Notes: generated from the sequence alone by a model not told the origin. Shown: positions 5,445-12,834, numbered from the stretch's first letter. The stretch: 12,834 nt of DNA from Syntrophobacterales bacterium (GCA_030613915.1 JAUWKY010000019.1:1-12834), one strand, 5' to 3'. A program made the numbers and translations.

Positions 5445-7991
5445 TCATTCCAGTATTTTCTTAAGATACCGTCCTGTATGCGATTGAGGAATTTGGGCGA
5501 TCTCCTCAGGTGTACCGGTGCCGACAATCTTGCCTCCCTCTGTCCCTCCTTCAGGTCCAAGGTCGATGACAAAGTCTGCGGTCTTGATAACATCCAAGTG
5601 ATGTTCAATGACCACGACCGTATTGCCGGCCTCCACCAAGCGATTGAGAACATAGAGCAGCTTCTTGATGTCGTCGAAATGAAGACCAGTGGTGGGTTCA
5701 TCCAGGAGATACAGGGTCTTGCCACTGCTGCGCTTGCTCAGTTCCCGAGCCAGTTTGATTCTCTGCGCTTCACCACCTGATAGTGTTGTGGCTGGCTGTC
5801 CTAGTCTAAGATAGCCGAGCCCAACTTCATCCAAGGTGGAGAGCTTATCTTTAATGAGAGGTATGTTGCCGAAAAAACGGTGGGCCTCGTTCATAGTCAT
5901 GTCTAGCATTTGAGCGATATTTTTCCCCTTATAGATTATTTCCAGGGTGTCCCGGTTGAAACGGAGACCTTTGCAATCATCACAGGTAACGTACACGTCA
6001 GGCAAAAAGAGCATTTCGACTTTGAGAATACCCTGACCAGCACATGCTTCGCAGCGGCCGCCCTTGACATTAAAACTGAAACGGCCGGCCCTGTATCCCC
6101 GTGTCCGAGCCTCTGGCACCTGCGCCAGCAGGTTTCGGGCCTGGGTAAAGATCCCGGTGTAGGTGGCCGGGTTAGACCTGGGGGTGCGACCGATAGCGGA
6201 CTGGTCAATATGAACAACCTTGTCTAATGCCTCAAGTCCTCGAAGGCTACGGTGAGTCCCAGGAAATTCCCGGGCACGGTGCAGCAGCTTTGCAGCGGCG
6301 CGATAGAGGGTGTCCAAAATGAGCGTGCTCTTACCCGAGCCGGACACACCGGTTACACATGTGAACAGACCAATTGGGATTGATGCGGTGATATTTTGCA
6401 GGTTGTTGGCGACGGCCCCTTCAATGGTAAGAACTCCGCGTTCAGGACTACGCCTGCTTGCCGGCACAGAGATGCTCAAACTGCCAGAGAGGTATTGTCC
6501 TGTTAAGGAGTCGGCATGCTGGAGAAGTAAAGCCGGCTTGCCGCTGAAAACGAGATGCCCACCCCGATCACCCGCACCAGGGCCAACATCAACTACATGA
6601 TCCGCGCTCATAATGGTTTCGGCGTCGTGCTCAACAATCAGTACGGTGTTTCCCTGATCGCGAAGTGTTTTGAGAGTGTCCAGTAGCCGTTGGTTGTCAC
6701 GCTGATGTAAACCGATGCTCGGCTCATCCAGGATATAGAGCACTCCCACAAGTCTGGAGCCTATCTGGGTGGCAAGACGGAGACGCTGGGCCTCTCCCCC
6801 TGACAGGGTAGTGGAAGCCCGGTCCAGACTAAGGTAGTAAAGCCCTACCTGGCTCAAAAACTCCAGCCGCTGGCTTACCTGGCTCAATAACTGGTCCGCC
6901 ACAGGTCTCTGCTGGGGTGGAAAATCAAGGTTATCTATCCACCCAGTCAATTGGGCGATATCCAGGCTACTCACCTGGTAGATGTTCATATCGGCAATGG
7001 TGACGGCCAGAGATTCCGGCCTCAGCCTTGCTCCCTGACAGGTGCGGCAAACCCCCTTGGCAAGATAAGTGAATAATTGCTCCCGCTCGTCGCTGCCTTG
7101 TTGACGCCAGTCAGGTACCACAAGTTCGGGATCAAATTTTTCCATGATTCCAAGCCCTGAACACTCAGGGCAGGCACCGAGAGCATTGTTGAAACTGAAA
7201 AGTTGGGGAGAGAGCCCCGGCATTCTCACGTTGCAGGAAGGGCAAAAAGGTTGGTCACTGAAATCCTGCTCCTGGCCGTCAACAGTAGCCACTCGTGTTC
7301 TGCCCTCCCCGGTTCGGAGGGCAAGTTCCATGGAATCTGTGGCCCGCCGCATGGCGTCAGCCCGCACCACAAGCCGGTCTACCACCACCTCAATGCGAGA
7401 GGTCACATCACTGGATAGCTGAATCTGCTCGTCGAGATTAAAAACAGTACCATCCACGCGGACCCTGACAAATCCTTCACGGCGGAGCCGGCTGAAAAGA
7501 CGCTTTGGCTGATCACGATCGTGGTGCTCCAGTGGGGCCAGGATAAGAATCCTGGTACCCTCGGGAAGGTCAAGAACGGAGTCCACCATTTGCTGAATGG
7601 TCATGGCCTGGATTTTTTCACCGCAGCCAAGACAGTGCGGCTGGCCCACCCTGGCGAAGAGAACTCTGAGGTAGTCGTAGATTTCAGTTATAGTCCCAAC
7701 GGTGGAGCGGGGGTTCCGCCCGGCAGTTTTTTGTTCAATGGCAATAGCCGGACTCAGACCTTCGATCGAATCCACCTCAGGCCGGTCCATCCTTTCCAGA
7801 AACTGGCGGGCGTAGGAAGAGAGAGATTCCACATAGCGCCTCTGACCTTCAGCATAAAGGGTGTCGAAGGCGAGGGAGGATTTGCCCGAGCCACTGATTC
7901 CGGTGATTACCACCAGGCTATCCCGGGGGATCTGGACATTAATATTTTTGAGGTTGTGCTGTCGGGCACCGAGAACTACGATCTGATCCAT
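5445..7991 (-). CDS. uvrA: excinuclease ABC subunit A, short form
   Basis: UvrA finds DNA damage and loads UvrB in nucleotide excision repair. Both ATPase halves are intact: Walker A GISGSGKS (31-38) and GVSGSGKS (548-555), ABC signatures LSGGEAQR (396-403 and 737-744), and LDEPSIGLH and LDEPTTGLH after them. Zinc cysteines are C250/C253/C274/C277 and C647/C650/C670/C673, plus C120/C123 and C315/C318. The UvrB-binding region (about 125-245) is present. The product is 848 residues against about 940 for E. coli. The missing 90 or so all fall between VVPD (291-294) and CRTCQG (315-320), where other UvrAs have most of the flexible insertion domain. The frame is open across the junction (7050-7112). 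The ribosome site upstream of the ATG is weak. No LexA-type box was recognised upstream. Confidence 0.95.
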   Translation of the reverse strand: MDQIVVLGARQHNLKNINVQIPRDSLVVITGISGSGKSSLAFDTLYAEGQRRYVESLSSYARQFLERMDRPEVDSIEGLSPAIAIEQKTAGRNPRSTVGTITEIYDYLRVLFARVGQPHCLGCGEKIQAMTIQQMVDSVLDLPEGTRILILAPLEHHDRDQPKRLFSRLRREGFVRVRVDGTVFNLDEQIQLSSDVTSRIEVVVDRLVVRADAMRRATDSMELALRTGEGRTRVATVDGQEQDFSDQPFCPSCNVRMPGLSPQLFSFNNALGACPECSGLGIMEKFDPELVVPDWRQQGSDEREQLFTYLAKGVCRTCQGARLRPESLAVTIADMNIYQVSSLDIAQLTGWIDNLDFPPQQRPVADQLLSQVSQRLEFLSQVGLYYLSLDRASTTLSGGEAQRLRLATQIGSRLVGVLYILDEPSIGLHQRDNQRLLDTLKTLRDQGNTVLIVEHDAETIMSADHVVDVGPGAGDRGGHLVFSGKPALLLQHADSLTGQYLSGSLSISVPASRRSPERGVLTIEGAVANNLQNITASIPIGLFTCVTGVSGSGKSTLILDTLYRAAAKLLHRAREFPGTHRSLRGLEALDKVVHIDQSAIGRTPRSNPATYTGIFTQARNLLAQVPEARTRGYRAGRFSFNVKGGRCEACAGQGILKVEMLFLPDVYVTCDDCKGLRFNRDTLEIIYKGKNIAQMLDMTMNEAHRFFGNIPLIKDKLSTLDEVGLGYLRLGQPATTLSGGEAQRIKLARELSKRSSGKTLYLLDEPTTGLHFDDIKKLLYVLNRLVEAGNTVVVIEHHLDVIKTADFVIDLGPEGGTEGGKIVGTGTPEEIAQIPQSHTGRYLKKILE

Positions 7992-8247
7992 TTAGCATTT
8001 CTCATTTGGCATTTCTAATTTATCATTATCATTTCTGGAATTTCGTTAAAGTGCATTGTAGCACGATGGCGGTCGCCGTAACTGCGACAATACATCAGAT
8101 AGCGCATCACATCGCCAATGGGGTAGTAATTTTTTAGGCCCACTATTCCAAAATCCCTGAATCCCTAAATTCCTGCTAGACGTTAACCCGCCTCACTCAC
8201 TGGTGTCAATGAGGTTAGCCCAAAGGCAGGGGGACAAAAAAAAAGAC
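7992..8247. other. divergent gap between uvrA and tetR
   Basis: Next to uvrA lies AT-rich sequence with repeated CATTTCT/CATTTGG words. On the - strand TACAAT (8055-8060) could be the uvrA -10, but no good -35 stands 16-18 bases before it. Around 8146-8175 there is CCCTGAATCCCTAAATTCC, a degenerate filler like that found near 8870 and 12480. No gene is seen. Confidence 0.4.
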
Positions 8248-8275
8248 TTGACAAAACGAACGTTCGTGCTAAATT
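8248..8275 (+). promoter_or_regulatory. tetR promoter, predicted leaderless
   Basis: TTGACA (8248-8253, perfect -35), 16-base spacer, TAAATT (8270-8275, four of six). Initiation would fall at about 8281-8283, on or next to the ATG at 8283, which has no ribosome site. The message may therefore be leaderless. A palindromic operator fills the spacer. Confidence 0.65.
8256..8267. promoter_or_regulatory. TetR operator, copy 1
   Basis: ACGAACGTTCGT is a perfect 12-bp palindrome placed between the -35 and -10 boxes of the tetR promoter. This is the classic position for an autorepressor, and the same 12-mer recurs at 9275-9286. Confidence 0.75.
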
Positions 8276-8282
8276 GTATGTC

Positions 8283-8864
8283 ATGACAAAGGGAAAAGAG
8301 ACAAAAATGGTCATTCTGGAATCCGGACTCGATATGGCAAGCCAATTAGGTCTCGAAGGCGTAAGCATCGGCGCTCTTGCCAAAGAGACCAACATGTCGA
8401 AGAGTGGGCTGTTCGCTCATTTTCAATCGAAAGAGAATCTGCAGATCGAAATATTGGATTACGCCGCTCGTGTTTTCTCAGAAGATGTCATTGTCCCGGC
8501 CCTGGCAACTGAGGCCGGTATCCCCAGAATCAAAGCCTTGGTCAATAACTGGATAGAGTGGAGCGACAACTTGACCGGAGGCTGTATTTTCGTCACTGCC
8601 AGCACGGACTATAGCGACAGGCCCGGAAAAGTAAGGGAATGCCTTCTGGGACAACAAGAAGATTGGATCGATTGCCTTTGCCGAATAGCTGAATCAGCGA
8701 TAAAGGTTGGTGATTTCAGAGAAGGTATTGAATGTGAGCAGTTCGCCTTTGACCTTTATTCGCTGTTACTTGGTTTTCACCTGTATGACAAATTGCTTGA
8801 CGACTCTGAAACTAAGAAGCGTCAGGAAATAGCTTTAGAGAGGCTTCTGGCTAATTATAAGTAA
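8283..8864 (+). CDS. TetR-family transcriptional regulator
   Basis: A 193-residue, all-helical regulator. The N-terminal domain has the TetR helix-turn-helix: a first helix KETKMVILESGLDMASQLG (5-23), then VSIGALAKETNMSKSGLFAHFQSKENL (27-53), where MSKSGLFAHF is the recognition helix. The C-terminal part (about 60-193) is the ligand-binding and dimer domain and is not diagnostic of a ligand. ATG at 8283 is chosen because it keeps the normal N-terminal arm and matches the predicted transcription start; TTG at 8274 would lie inside the -10, and ATG at 8307 would cut into helix 1. A palindrome in its promoter suggests autoregulation. The hydrolase gene that follows carries the same palindrome, so it is the likely target. 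Confidence 0.9.
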   Translation: MTKGKETKMVILESGLDMASQLGLEGVSIGALAKETNMSKSGLFAHFQSKENLQIEILDYAARVFSEDVIVPALATEAGIPRIKALVNNWIEWSDNLTGGCIFVTASTDYSDRPGKVRECLLGQQEDWIDCLCRIAESAIKVGDFREGIECEQFAFDLYSLLLGFHLYDKLLDDSETKKRQEIALERLLANYK

Positions 8865-9120
8865 AGAATCCAGAACCAGAGACCAGGCTTTGAAAACAGA
8901 GGAGCTAGGAGCTAGGTGTCAGGTGGAGTAATGGAGTGCTAGAGCATCGCAAAATCTCAAATTCCAATACTCAATGACCGAAACAGGCTTGGAATTTTGA
9001 AACTGGGGACCCGCCCGCAGGGTGGGGAGTCTAAGCGAAGCGCGGACAATTTTGGTCATTGTGATTTGTTTGATATTTGTTATTTGTGATTTGGAATTTC
9101 AATTCCTTTGCACTCTGACA
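8865..9120. repeat. degenerate intergenic repeat with inverted copy
   Basis: Immediately after tetR comes AATCCAGAACCAG and GAGCTAGGAGCTAGG, a short tandem. Then AAATTCCAATACTCAATGAC (from 8959) and the block GGTCATTGTGATTTG...GATTTGGAATTTC (9053-9100) are inverted relatives: the reverse complement of the right block reads AAATTCCAA, about 25 extra bases, then CAATGACC. The left copy looks like an internally deleted version. A GC-rich piece lies between (9004-9050). It resembles multi-copy intergenic filler known from Desulfobacterota-like genomes; no gene is present. Confidence 0.5.
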
Positions 9121-9125
9121 TGGCG

Positions 9126-9170
9126 TTGAGGATCAGGGTTTCTATGAATAGATAATCCGTACCTATTCAT
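9126..9170 (+). promoter_or_regulatory. candidate hydrolase promoter with inverted repeat
   Basis: TTGAGG at 9126-9131 could be a -35, with TAGATA at 9149-9154 (17-base spacer) or GATAAT at 9151-9156 (19) as -10. A perfect 8-bp inverted repeat, ATGAATAG (9144-9151) and CTATTCAT (9163-9170), centres 19 bases apart, overlaps the -10. This could be an operator for a dimeric regulator or a small hairpin. It differs from the TetR palindrome. Confidence 0.35.
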
Positions 9171-9238
9171 TTACAGAGTCGTTTAGAAAGCCCGCTGTAT
9201 TTCCTTTCCATTCACAGATCGATTGTAGGAGAAAGAAG

Positions 9239-10144
9239 ATGACAACCAGGATGCTCCATCAAAAATGCATAAGCACGAACGTTCGTCTTTCCCAGATCAG
9301 GCAGAAGGCTGTTCACGGTTTTCTGGACTTGCTGTGGAGCTTTACACCCTCACTCGCAAAACTGCTTGTCAAAAAGGTGTTCTTCACCCCCTGCACATAC
9401 AAAATAACTCCTGTAGAAAAACAATATCTTGACAACGGCGAATCATTTCAACTGTCAGTACACGACAAAACCGTACAGTGTTGGAAATGGGGTAGTGGTC
9501 CCAGCATTCTTTTGGCTCATGGCTGGAATGGAAGGGGCATCCAATTGCGTCATTTTATTGAACCACTAATGCGAAGAGGATATTCGGTAATCGGCTATGA
9601 TGCTCCCGGTCACGGGGTGTCTCAGGGGAAAACATCCAGTTACTTTGAGTTTACCGACACCATAAGGACGCTCTTGACCTCCTCAAATGGCTACAAGATC
9701 CAGGGCGTTATTGCTCACTCACTAGGAGCCTCTGCTACGGTCAACAGCATTGCCAAGGAAAACCAGCCACTGGAAGCTGTCCTCGTAGCCCCGGCTCTAA
9801 GATTTGCGGAAGTCCTGAACTCTTTCTTTGATCATGTTGGTGTGCCCACACACATCTATCAAGAACTGATAGAGGAATATGAAAATCAGTTTGGCTACGA
9901 TATGCAGCGAGACAACCCGGTAAATCTATTAAAAGAAATCAACTCAGAGATTTTTATTGTTCACGACACACATGACCCAACTATTCCATATATTGACTCA
10001 AAAGAACTCTCAAATGAATTTCAAAATATCTCCTTGCATACAACCAAGGGCTTAGGTCACAAGCGGATCTTAACTGAAGAATCCGTTGTAGATACCATCG
10101 TAAACCACTTCAGGAAAATGGAGGTTAGCAATGAGGAGCACTGA
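9239..10144 (+). CDS. alpha/beta hydrolase
   Basis: A 301-residue alpha/beta-fold hydrolase. The oxyanion loop is HGWNGRG (94-100). The nucleophile is Ser161 in the elbow AHSLGA (A-x-S-x-G, with Ala replacing the first Gly, a common variant). The acid is probably Asp246 in HDTHDPTIPY and the base His274 in GLGHKRIL, so the triad is complete. YDAPGHGVS (120-128) is another family mark. Residues 20-50 contain a hydrophobic stretch that may attach the protein to the membrane; no cleavable signal is evident. The substrate cannot be inferred: ester or lipid hydrolysis is likely. AGGAGA (9227-9232) precedes the ATG by six bases. A TetR-type palindrome lies within codons 13-16. The last 14 bases overlap the next small gene. 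Confidence 0.88.
   Translation: MTTRMLHQKCISTNVRLSQIRQKAVHGFLDLLWSFTPSLAKLLVKKVFFTPCTYKITPVEKQYLDNGESFQLSVHDKTVQCWKWGSGPSILLAHGWNGRGIQLRHFIEPLMRRGYSVIGYDAPGHGVSQGKTSSYFEFTDTIRTLLTSSNGYKIQGVIAHSLGASATVNSIAKENQPLEAVLVAPALRFAEVLNSFFDHVGVPTHIYQELIEEYENQFGYDMQRDNPVNLLKEINSEIFIVHDTHDPTIPYIDSKELSNEFQNISLHTTKGLGHKRILTEESVVDTIVNHFRKMEVSNEEH
9275..9286. promoter_or_regulatory. TetR operator, copy 2, inside the hydrolase gene
   Basis: A second perfect ACGAACGTTCGT lies 36 bases into the hydrolase coding sequence, encoding parts of T13-N14-V15-R16. Binding here could block elongating polymerase (roadblock) or loop with copy 1, about 1 kb away. A chance repeat of a given 12-mer in this window is improbable. 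Confidence 0.65.
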
Positions 10145-10295
10145 GAGCATTGTGGAGGAATACCGGAAGGCGGACCTGGAGAAGCGTTTATATCTGTTTC
10201 TAGAGTGTCCAGCGCTCAGGGCCAAGTTCACGGAGATAGATCAAAGTGATTCTACCCCGGATGTTAGACGAATAGCCTGCTGCGGCCGTGGATAG
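10131..10295 (+). CDS. small overlapping ORF, 54 residues
   Basis: ATG at 10131 lies inside the 3' end of the hydrolase gene (14-base overlap) in another frame. It is preceded at six bases by GGAGG (10120-10124), a strong ribosome site within the hydrolase coding sequence. The product begins MRSTESIVEEYRKADLEKRL, a charged, clearly helical stretch, continues YLFLECPALRAKFTEIDQSD, and ends in a Cys- and Arg-rich tail (RRIACCGRG). It has no membrane segment or signal peptide. I do not recognise a family. The overlap and ribosome site argue for coupled translation with the hydrolase. The last 12-14 residues look less protein-like, so the gene may have been truncated or extended by a downstream change. 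Confidence 0.6.
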   Translation: MRSTESIVEEYRKADLEKRLYLFLECPALRAKFTEIDQSDSTPDVRRIACCGRG

Positions 10296-10318
10296 GACCG
10301 TCCCTAAGGTCGTACTCC

Positions 10319-10330
10319 AGGAACGTTCGT
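10319..10330. promoter_or_regulatory. TetR operator-like site, copy 3
   Basis: AGGAACGTTCGT matches 11 of 12 bases of the two perfect palindromes. It lies between the ends of the small ORF and nhaA, which face each other, so no promoter is obviously controlled by it. It may be a remnant, an auxiliary looping site or chance. Confidence 0.4.
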
Positions 10331-10339
10331 TGCCTTTGA

Positions 10340-11710
10340 TTACGTTGACGAGGCTGCTTCCCGTCTGCTTTGCAAAGAGCACTCGCACGTTAAAAACAGA
10401 AGTCCCGCTGCGGCCGAGAGAATAGAGCCCAAAAGGATTCCCAGCTTGGAGTAGTTGAGTAGATCTGGTGAGACGAAGGAAAGGTTGGAGACGAACAACG
10501 ACATGGTAAAACCTATTCCCCCGAGCATGCCGGCTCCGATGATATGCGACCACCTGACCCCGGCTGGGAGTACCGCTATGTTCGTTTTGACAGCAAGAAA
10601 GGAAAACAAGGTAACGCCCACCGGTTTTCCAACCAGCAGCCCCAGGGCGATACCAATGGTGAGGGGCTGAGCGAGGACACTGGCGACATTTATTCCCTTG
10701 AGAGACAGTCCAGCGTTGGCAAAGGCGAAGACCGGCAAGAGCACGAAAGCAATCCAAGGATGTAAGGAATGCTCCATCCTCTGCAAAGGAGTTTCTACGT
10801 CATGACAAGCCAGTTCCAGTGCGTGTACAGCACTGAGATGTCCTTGGTTCAAGAGGATTGAATAGCCGCAGCTCTGTTCCTCACAGTGGAACTCATCCAG
10901 GATTTTCCTGACTTTCTGGACGAATCGATCAGTGTCATATTTGCCCCGAGCCGGAATGAACATGGCGACCACAAATCCTGCCACAGTGGGGTGAATTCCG
11001 GAGCCGAGCACAGCAATCCAAATGCCAAGACCAAGAAGGGCATAGAGGAGCGTCCACCTGACCCAAAGGAGGTTGGCGACAACAAGTCCCAAGACGAAAA
11101 AAATGCAGATAATCAGGTAGCTCCAGACGATCTCTTTGGTGTAGAAGAAAGCGATAATGATTACTGCTCCCAGGTCGTCTGCAATGGCAAAAGCAGAAAG
11201 AAAGACTCTGAGGCCGACAGGCAGCTTCCTACCGAACACGGCAATGGCCCCCAAAGCAAAGGCGATATCGGTGGCCATGGGTATGCCCCAGCCATTAGCC
11301 GTGGCAGTGCCACGATTGAGCATAAAATAGATGGCGCCGGGGAGGAGCATCCCACCCAGGGCAGCAACAACAGGTAGCAGAGCACTCTTGGGGGACGAAA
11401 GTTCGCCCACGAGAATTTCCCGTTTGATCTCCAATCCCACGACAAAAATAAAAAAGGTCATGAGACCGTCATTTATCCAGTGGACGAGTGACTTGGTGAT
11501 GCGGAGTTCACCAAGCGCTAAGGTGAGATTTGTGTGCAAAAGGTGGTGGTAAGCAGGGGCAAATGAGGAATTGGCCCAGGCCACTGCAATAAGGCTGGCC
11601 AGGAGCAATAGCACACTGCTGGAAGCCTCTTTCTTGAAGAAGGATTCTGCGGGCCGGACAATATAGTCCGCCACAAGGGTGGTCGGTAATGATTTGTAGT
11701 TGTTTAACAT
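10340..11710 (-). CDS. nhaA: Na+/H+ antiporter NhaA
   Basis: NhaA uses the proton gradient to expel Na+ (or Li+) across the inner membrane, setting internal pH and sodium. About 12 membrane helices are visible. The catalytic residues are all present: Asp148 in MATDIAFALG and the pair Asp178-Asp179 in AIADDLGAV (E. coli Asp133, Asp163, Asp164), and Lys362 in VGKPVGV (E. coli Lys300). GLEIKRE (92-98) is also typical. At 456 residues it belongs to the longer NhaA type; the extra length is mainly a polar segment of about 50 residues (257-315, containing HCEEQSCGY) between helices and a Cys/Ser-rich tail. The ATG has a weak ribosome site. It lies 106 bases downstream of the kinase-like gene on the same strand, with no clear terminator between. 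Confidence 0.95.
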   Translation of the reverse strand: MLNNYKSLPTTLVADYIVRPAESFFKKEASSSVLLLLASLIAVAWANSSFAPAYHHLLHTNLTLALGELRITKSLVHWINDGLMTFFIFVVGLEIKREILVGELSSPKSALLPVVAALGGMLLPGAIYFMLNRGTATANGWGIPMATDIAFALGAIAVFGRKLPVGLRVFLSAFAIADDLGAVIIIAFFYTKEIVWSYLIICIFFVLGLVVANLLWVRWTLLYALLGLGIWIAVLGSGIHPTVAGFVVAMFIPARGKYDTDRFVQKVRKILDEFHCEEQSCGYSILLNQGHLSAVHALELACHDVETPLQRMEHSLHPWIAFVLLPVFAFANAGLSLKGINVASVLAQPLTIGIALGLLVGKPVGVTLFSFLAVKTNIAVLPAGVRWSHIIGAGMLGGIGFTMSLFVSNLSFVSPDLLNYSKLGILLGSILSAAAGLLFLTCECSLQSRREAASST

Positions 11711-11816
11711 TCTTCAAATGAAGCGGAGATTTACAGTATTTTATTCTGGCCCAAGTCCGCGGTAGGGTTTAGACATGTGAAATAATAAGACCGATGGCGC
11801 AGTCGCAGAGTTGAGG

Positions 11817-12434
11817 TTAGGACGTCTTGAGTTTAAGATTTTCAATGATAGTGTTTGCGGCATCCTCAACGGTAGTCTTCCCCATGTCGATAACCAAGTC
11901 GTAGAGAGAAGCGTCATTCCAGTCTACCTTGAAATAGTGCTTGATCAGGCTTTTTGAATCCTTTTCTTCTCTGTCGATGTGATATTTGGCTGCTTTTCGG
12001 TCTATATTGAAACGCTCCATGATGGTGTCAATTTTTCCTTCCTCATCTTTGATCAGCCGAACATTAAGCACATCGGGTTTATCCCGCAAAAGACACATCC
12101 CACCCCAGCCGAGAATAATAGCATTCCTGTCCTCATAAACATCTTCTACCAATTTCTTGACAGTTTTGAAGTAGCTCTCGTCGTCCAGGCAGCCGCGCTC
12201 GCGATCAACCACCTTTTGTATCAGCGTACAAGTATATCGATCCACGAAACGCAGAAGACGCGATTGCGCATCCTGAAGAAACGCCTCAGCTTCGCCTTTA
12301 GAGATACGTAGCTCCCTGGCAATCTTCGCCACTAACTGTTTACCGATGTATTCCCAACCCAGTTTTTTCGCCAAAAGAGATGCCACTTCTTCGCTATCCA
12401 CACCACATTCCCTGCTAATTGTAATGACCGACAT
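11817..12434 (-). CDS. cytidylate kinase-like protein, degenerate P-loop
   Basis: The 206-residue product follows the Cytidylate_kin2 family (PF13189): an N-terminal ITISRECG strand-loop, AKKLGWEYIGKQLV helix, an ILGWGG turn (107-112), then MERFNIDRKAAKYHIDREEKDSKSLIKHYFKVDWNDASLYDLVIDMGK, the most typical part. Family proteins normally read ISRExGSGG at the first loop and GRGG at the second. Here these are ISRECGVDSEE (6-16) and GWGG (109-112), so the glycines of the nucleotide loop and a conserved arginine are lost. Catalysis is therefore doubtful. ATG at 12434 is chosen because GAGGAGGG stands six bases upstream; a frame open 41 codons further upstream has no homology-like sequence. nhaA follows on the same strand. 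Confidence 0.8.
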   Translation of the reverse strand: MSVITISRECGVDSEEVASLLAKKLGWEYIGKQLVAKIARELRISKGEAEAFLQDAQSRLLRFVDRYTCTLIQKVVDRERGCLDDESYFKTVKKLVEDVYEDRNAIILGWGGMCLLRDKPDVLNVRLIKDEEGKIDTIMERFNIDRKAAKYHIDREEKDSKSLIKHYFKVDWNDASLYDLVIDMGKTTVEDAANTIIENLKLKTS

Positions 12435-12663
12435 CAAGCCCTCCTCGTTCGTATCACTCGTGTTCCACTGGTTCTGAAGATTCTGGGTTCTACAACGCAG
12501 GCATAATACTCCAGTCCCTATGAATTGTCTAGGTGAGAAGCATAGCGCATAGCGCATAGCGTCATTTGTCTTTATTTCACGCCGCGTCGCCGCGTCCCCA
12601 AGTCGCCTTTTCGTTCCGCAGAATCCCTAGCTATCCATACTCAGCCTCGCCTGCATCTACGGA
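12435..12663. repeat. gap with short tandem repeats
   Basis: Three head-to-tail copies of the 7-base unit CATAGCG occupy 12541-12561, and two copies of the 8-base unit GCCGCGTC occupy 12581-12596. Before them is TTCTGAAGATTCTGGGTTC (12470-12490), related in style to the filler after tetR. Such microsatellite-like tracts are common intergenic filler in large anaerobe genomes and may vary between strains. No gene is present. Confidence 0.7.
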
Positions 12664-12834
12664 CTAGAAACTCGCCGCAACAGCCTTGGCCTGCTCTCTG
12701 GCTGCTTCCATAATCTTTTCCTTAGCTTCAGGAGATACCAGGGTTGGCTCGACAAGTATGGTCTGAAAGTCACTGAAGCCAAGGAATGTCAGGATATGCT
12801 CCAGATAAGCTTTTTGCAGGTCGTAGGTCTCAGC
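12664..12834 (-). CDS. 3' end of a probable FMN-dependent NADH-azoreductase
   Basis: The last 56 residues of a gene that enters from the right edge and stops at TAG (12664-12666). The visible part has YDLQKAYLEHILTFLGFSDF, then QTILVEPTLVSPEAKEK, then a helical end. This matches the last helix, strand and helix of AzoR-type flavodoxin-fold quinone/azo reductases, where a YL-x-x-x-LGF-G segment is followed by V-x-x-E and a C-terminal helix. These cytosolic enzymes reduce quinones and azo compounds with NADH. The FMN-binding part is outside the window, so the family is likely but not certain. Confidence 0.6.
   Translation of the reverse strand, partial: AETYDLQKAYLEHILTFLGFSDFQTILVEPTLVSPEAKEKIMEAAREQAKAVAASF

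Noticed and set aside
5445..7991. UvrA2-type paralogue lacking the UvrB-binding domain
   Set aside because: The region that binds UvrB (about 125-245) is present; the loss is in the insertion domain.
7521..8018. 165-residue + strand ORF over the uvrA 5' end
   Set aside because: Antisense shadow of the uvrA Walker A and UvrB-binding region.
10886..11377. 163-residue + strand ORF inside nhaA
   Set aside because: Antisense shadow of nhaA, with the highly polar composition expected from the reverse of membrane helices.
12435..12557. Upstream extension of the kinase-like gene by 41 codons
   Set aside because: The internal ATG at 12434 has a strong ribosome site and begins exactly at the family's first strand; the extension includes the tandem repeat tract.

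Overview
The window looks like chromosomal DNA of an anaerobic or microaerophilic bacterium of the Desulfobacterota (former Deltaproteobacteria). The clues are a stand-alone F0 operon (atpZ-atpI-atpB-atpE) with no F1 genes, a subunit c gene with an N-terminal signal-like leader, a rex redox repressor directly downstream, and intergenic filler rich in short degenerate repeats. The lineage is inferred from gene order and protein character; no database search was possible.

Layout. 1-49: last codons of an upstream + strand gene. 256-2115: atpZ, atpI, atpB and atpE, closed by a hairpin at 2140-2171. 2230-2865: rex. 2866-3535: gene-free, holding a 184-bp near-palindrome with TA at both ends (MITE-like) and, at its right end, a near-consensus sigma-70 promoter. 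3536-4636: AI-2E/PerM-family membrane protein. 4637-4984: gene-free, with two strong hairpins. 4985-5404: single-domain PilZ protein, convergent with uvrA (5445-7991, - strand), whose product is about 90 residues shorter than usual. 8283-8864: TetR-family regulator; 9239-10144: alpha/beta hydrolase; 10131-10295: a small overlapping gene with its own strong ribosome binding site. 10340-11710 (-): nhaA Na+/H+ antiporter. 11817-12434 (-): cytidylate-kinase-like protein with a degenerate nucleotide-binding motif. 12664-12834 (-): 3' end of a probable FMN-dependent NADH-azoreductase.

How the genes fit together. The F0 genes supply the membrane ion channel; F1 and the b subunits must be encoded elsewhere. 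Subunit c carries the core residues of a Na+-binding site (Gln59, Glu92, Ser93, Tyr97), so Na+ coupling is possible, and the nhaA gene 8 kb away would suit a cell that manages a Na+ gradient. Rex, an NADH sensor, may tie respiration-linked genes to redox state; only a half-site match to its operator is visible upstream of atpZ. The TetR gene, the hydrolase and the small ORF look like a local regulon: the same perfect 12-bp palindrome lies between the -35 and -10 of tetR and again in codons 13-16 of the hydrolase gene, with an 11/12 match just beyond the small ORF.

The items most worth a second look are this three-site TetR cassette with its overlapping small ORF, the UvrA lacking most of its insertion domain, the kinase-like protein with lost P-loop glycines, the MITE-like palindrome and the Na+-type c subunit. 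No CRISPR array, rRNA, tRNA, prophage or intact transposase was seen.
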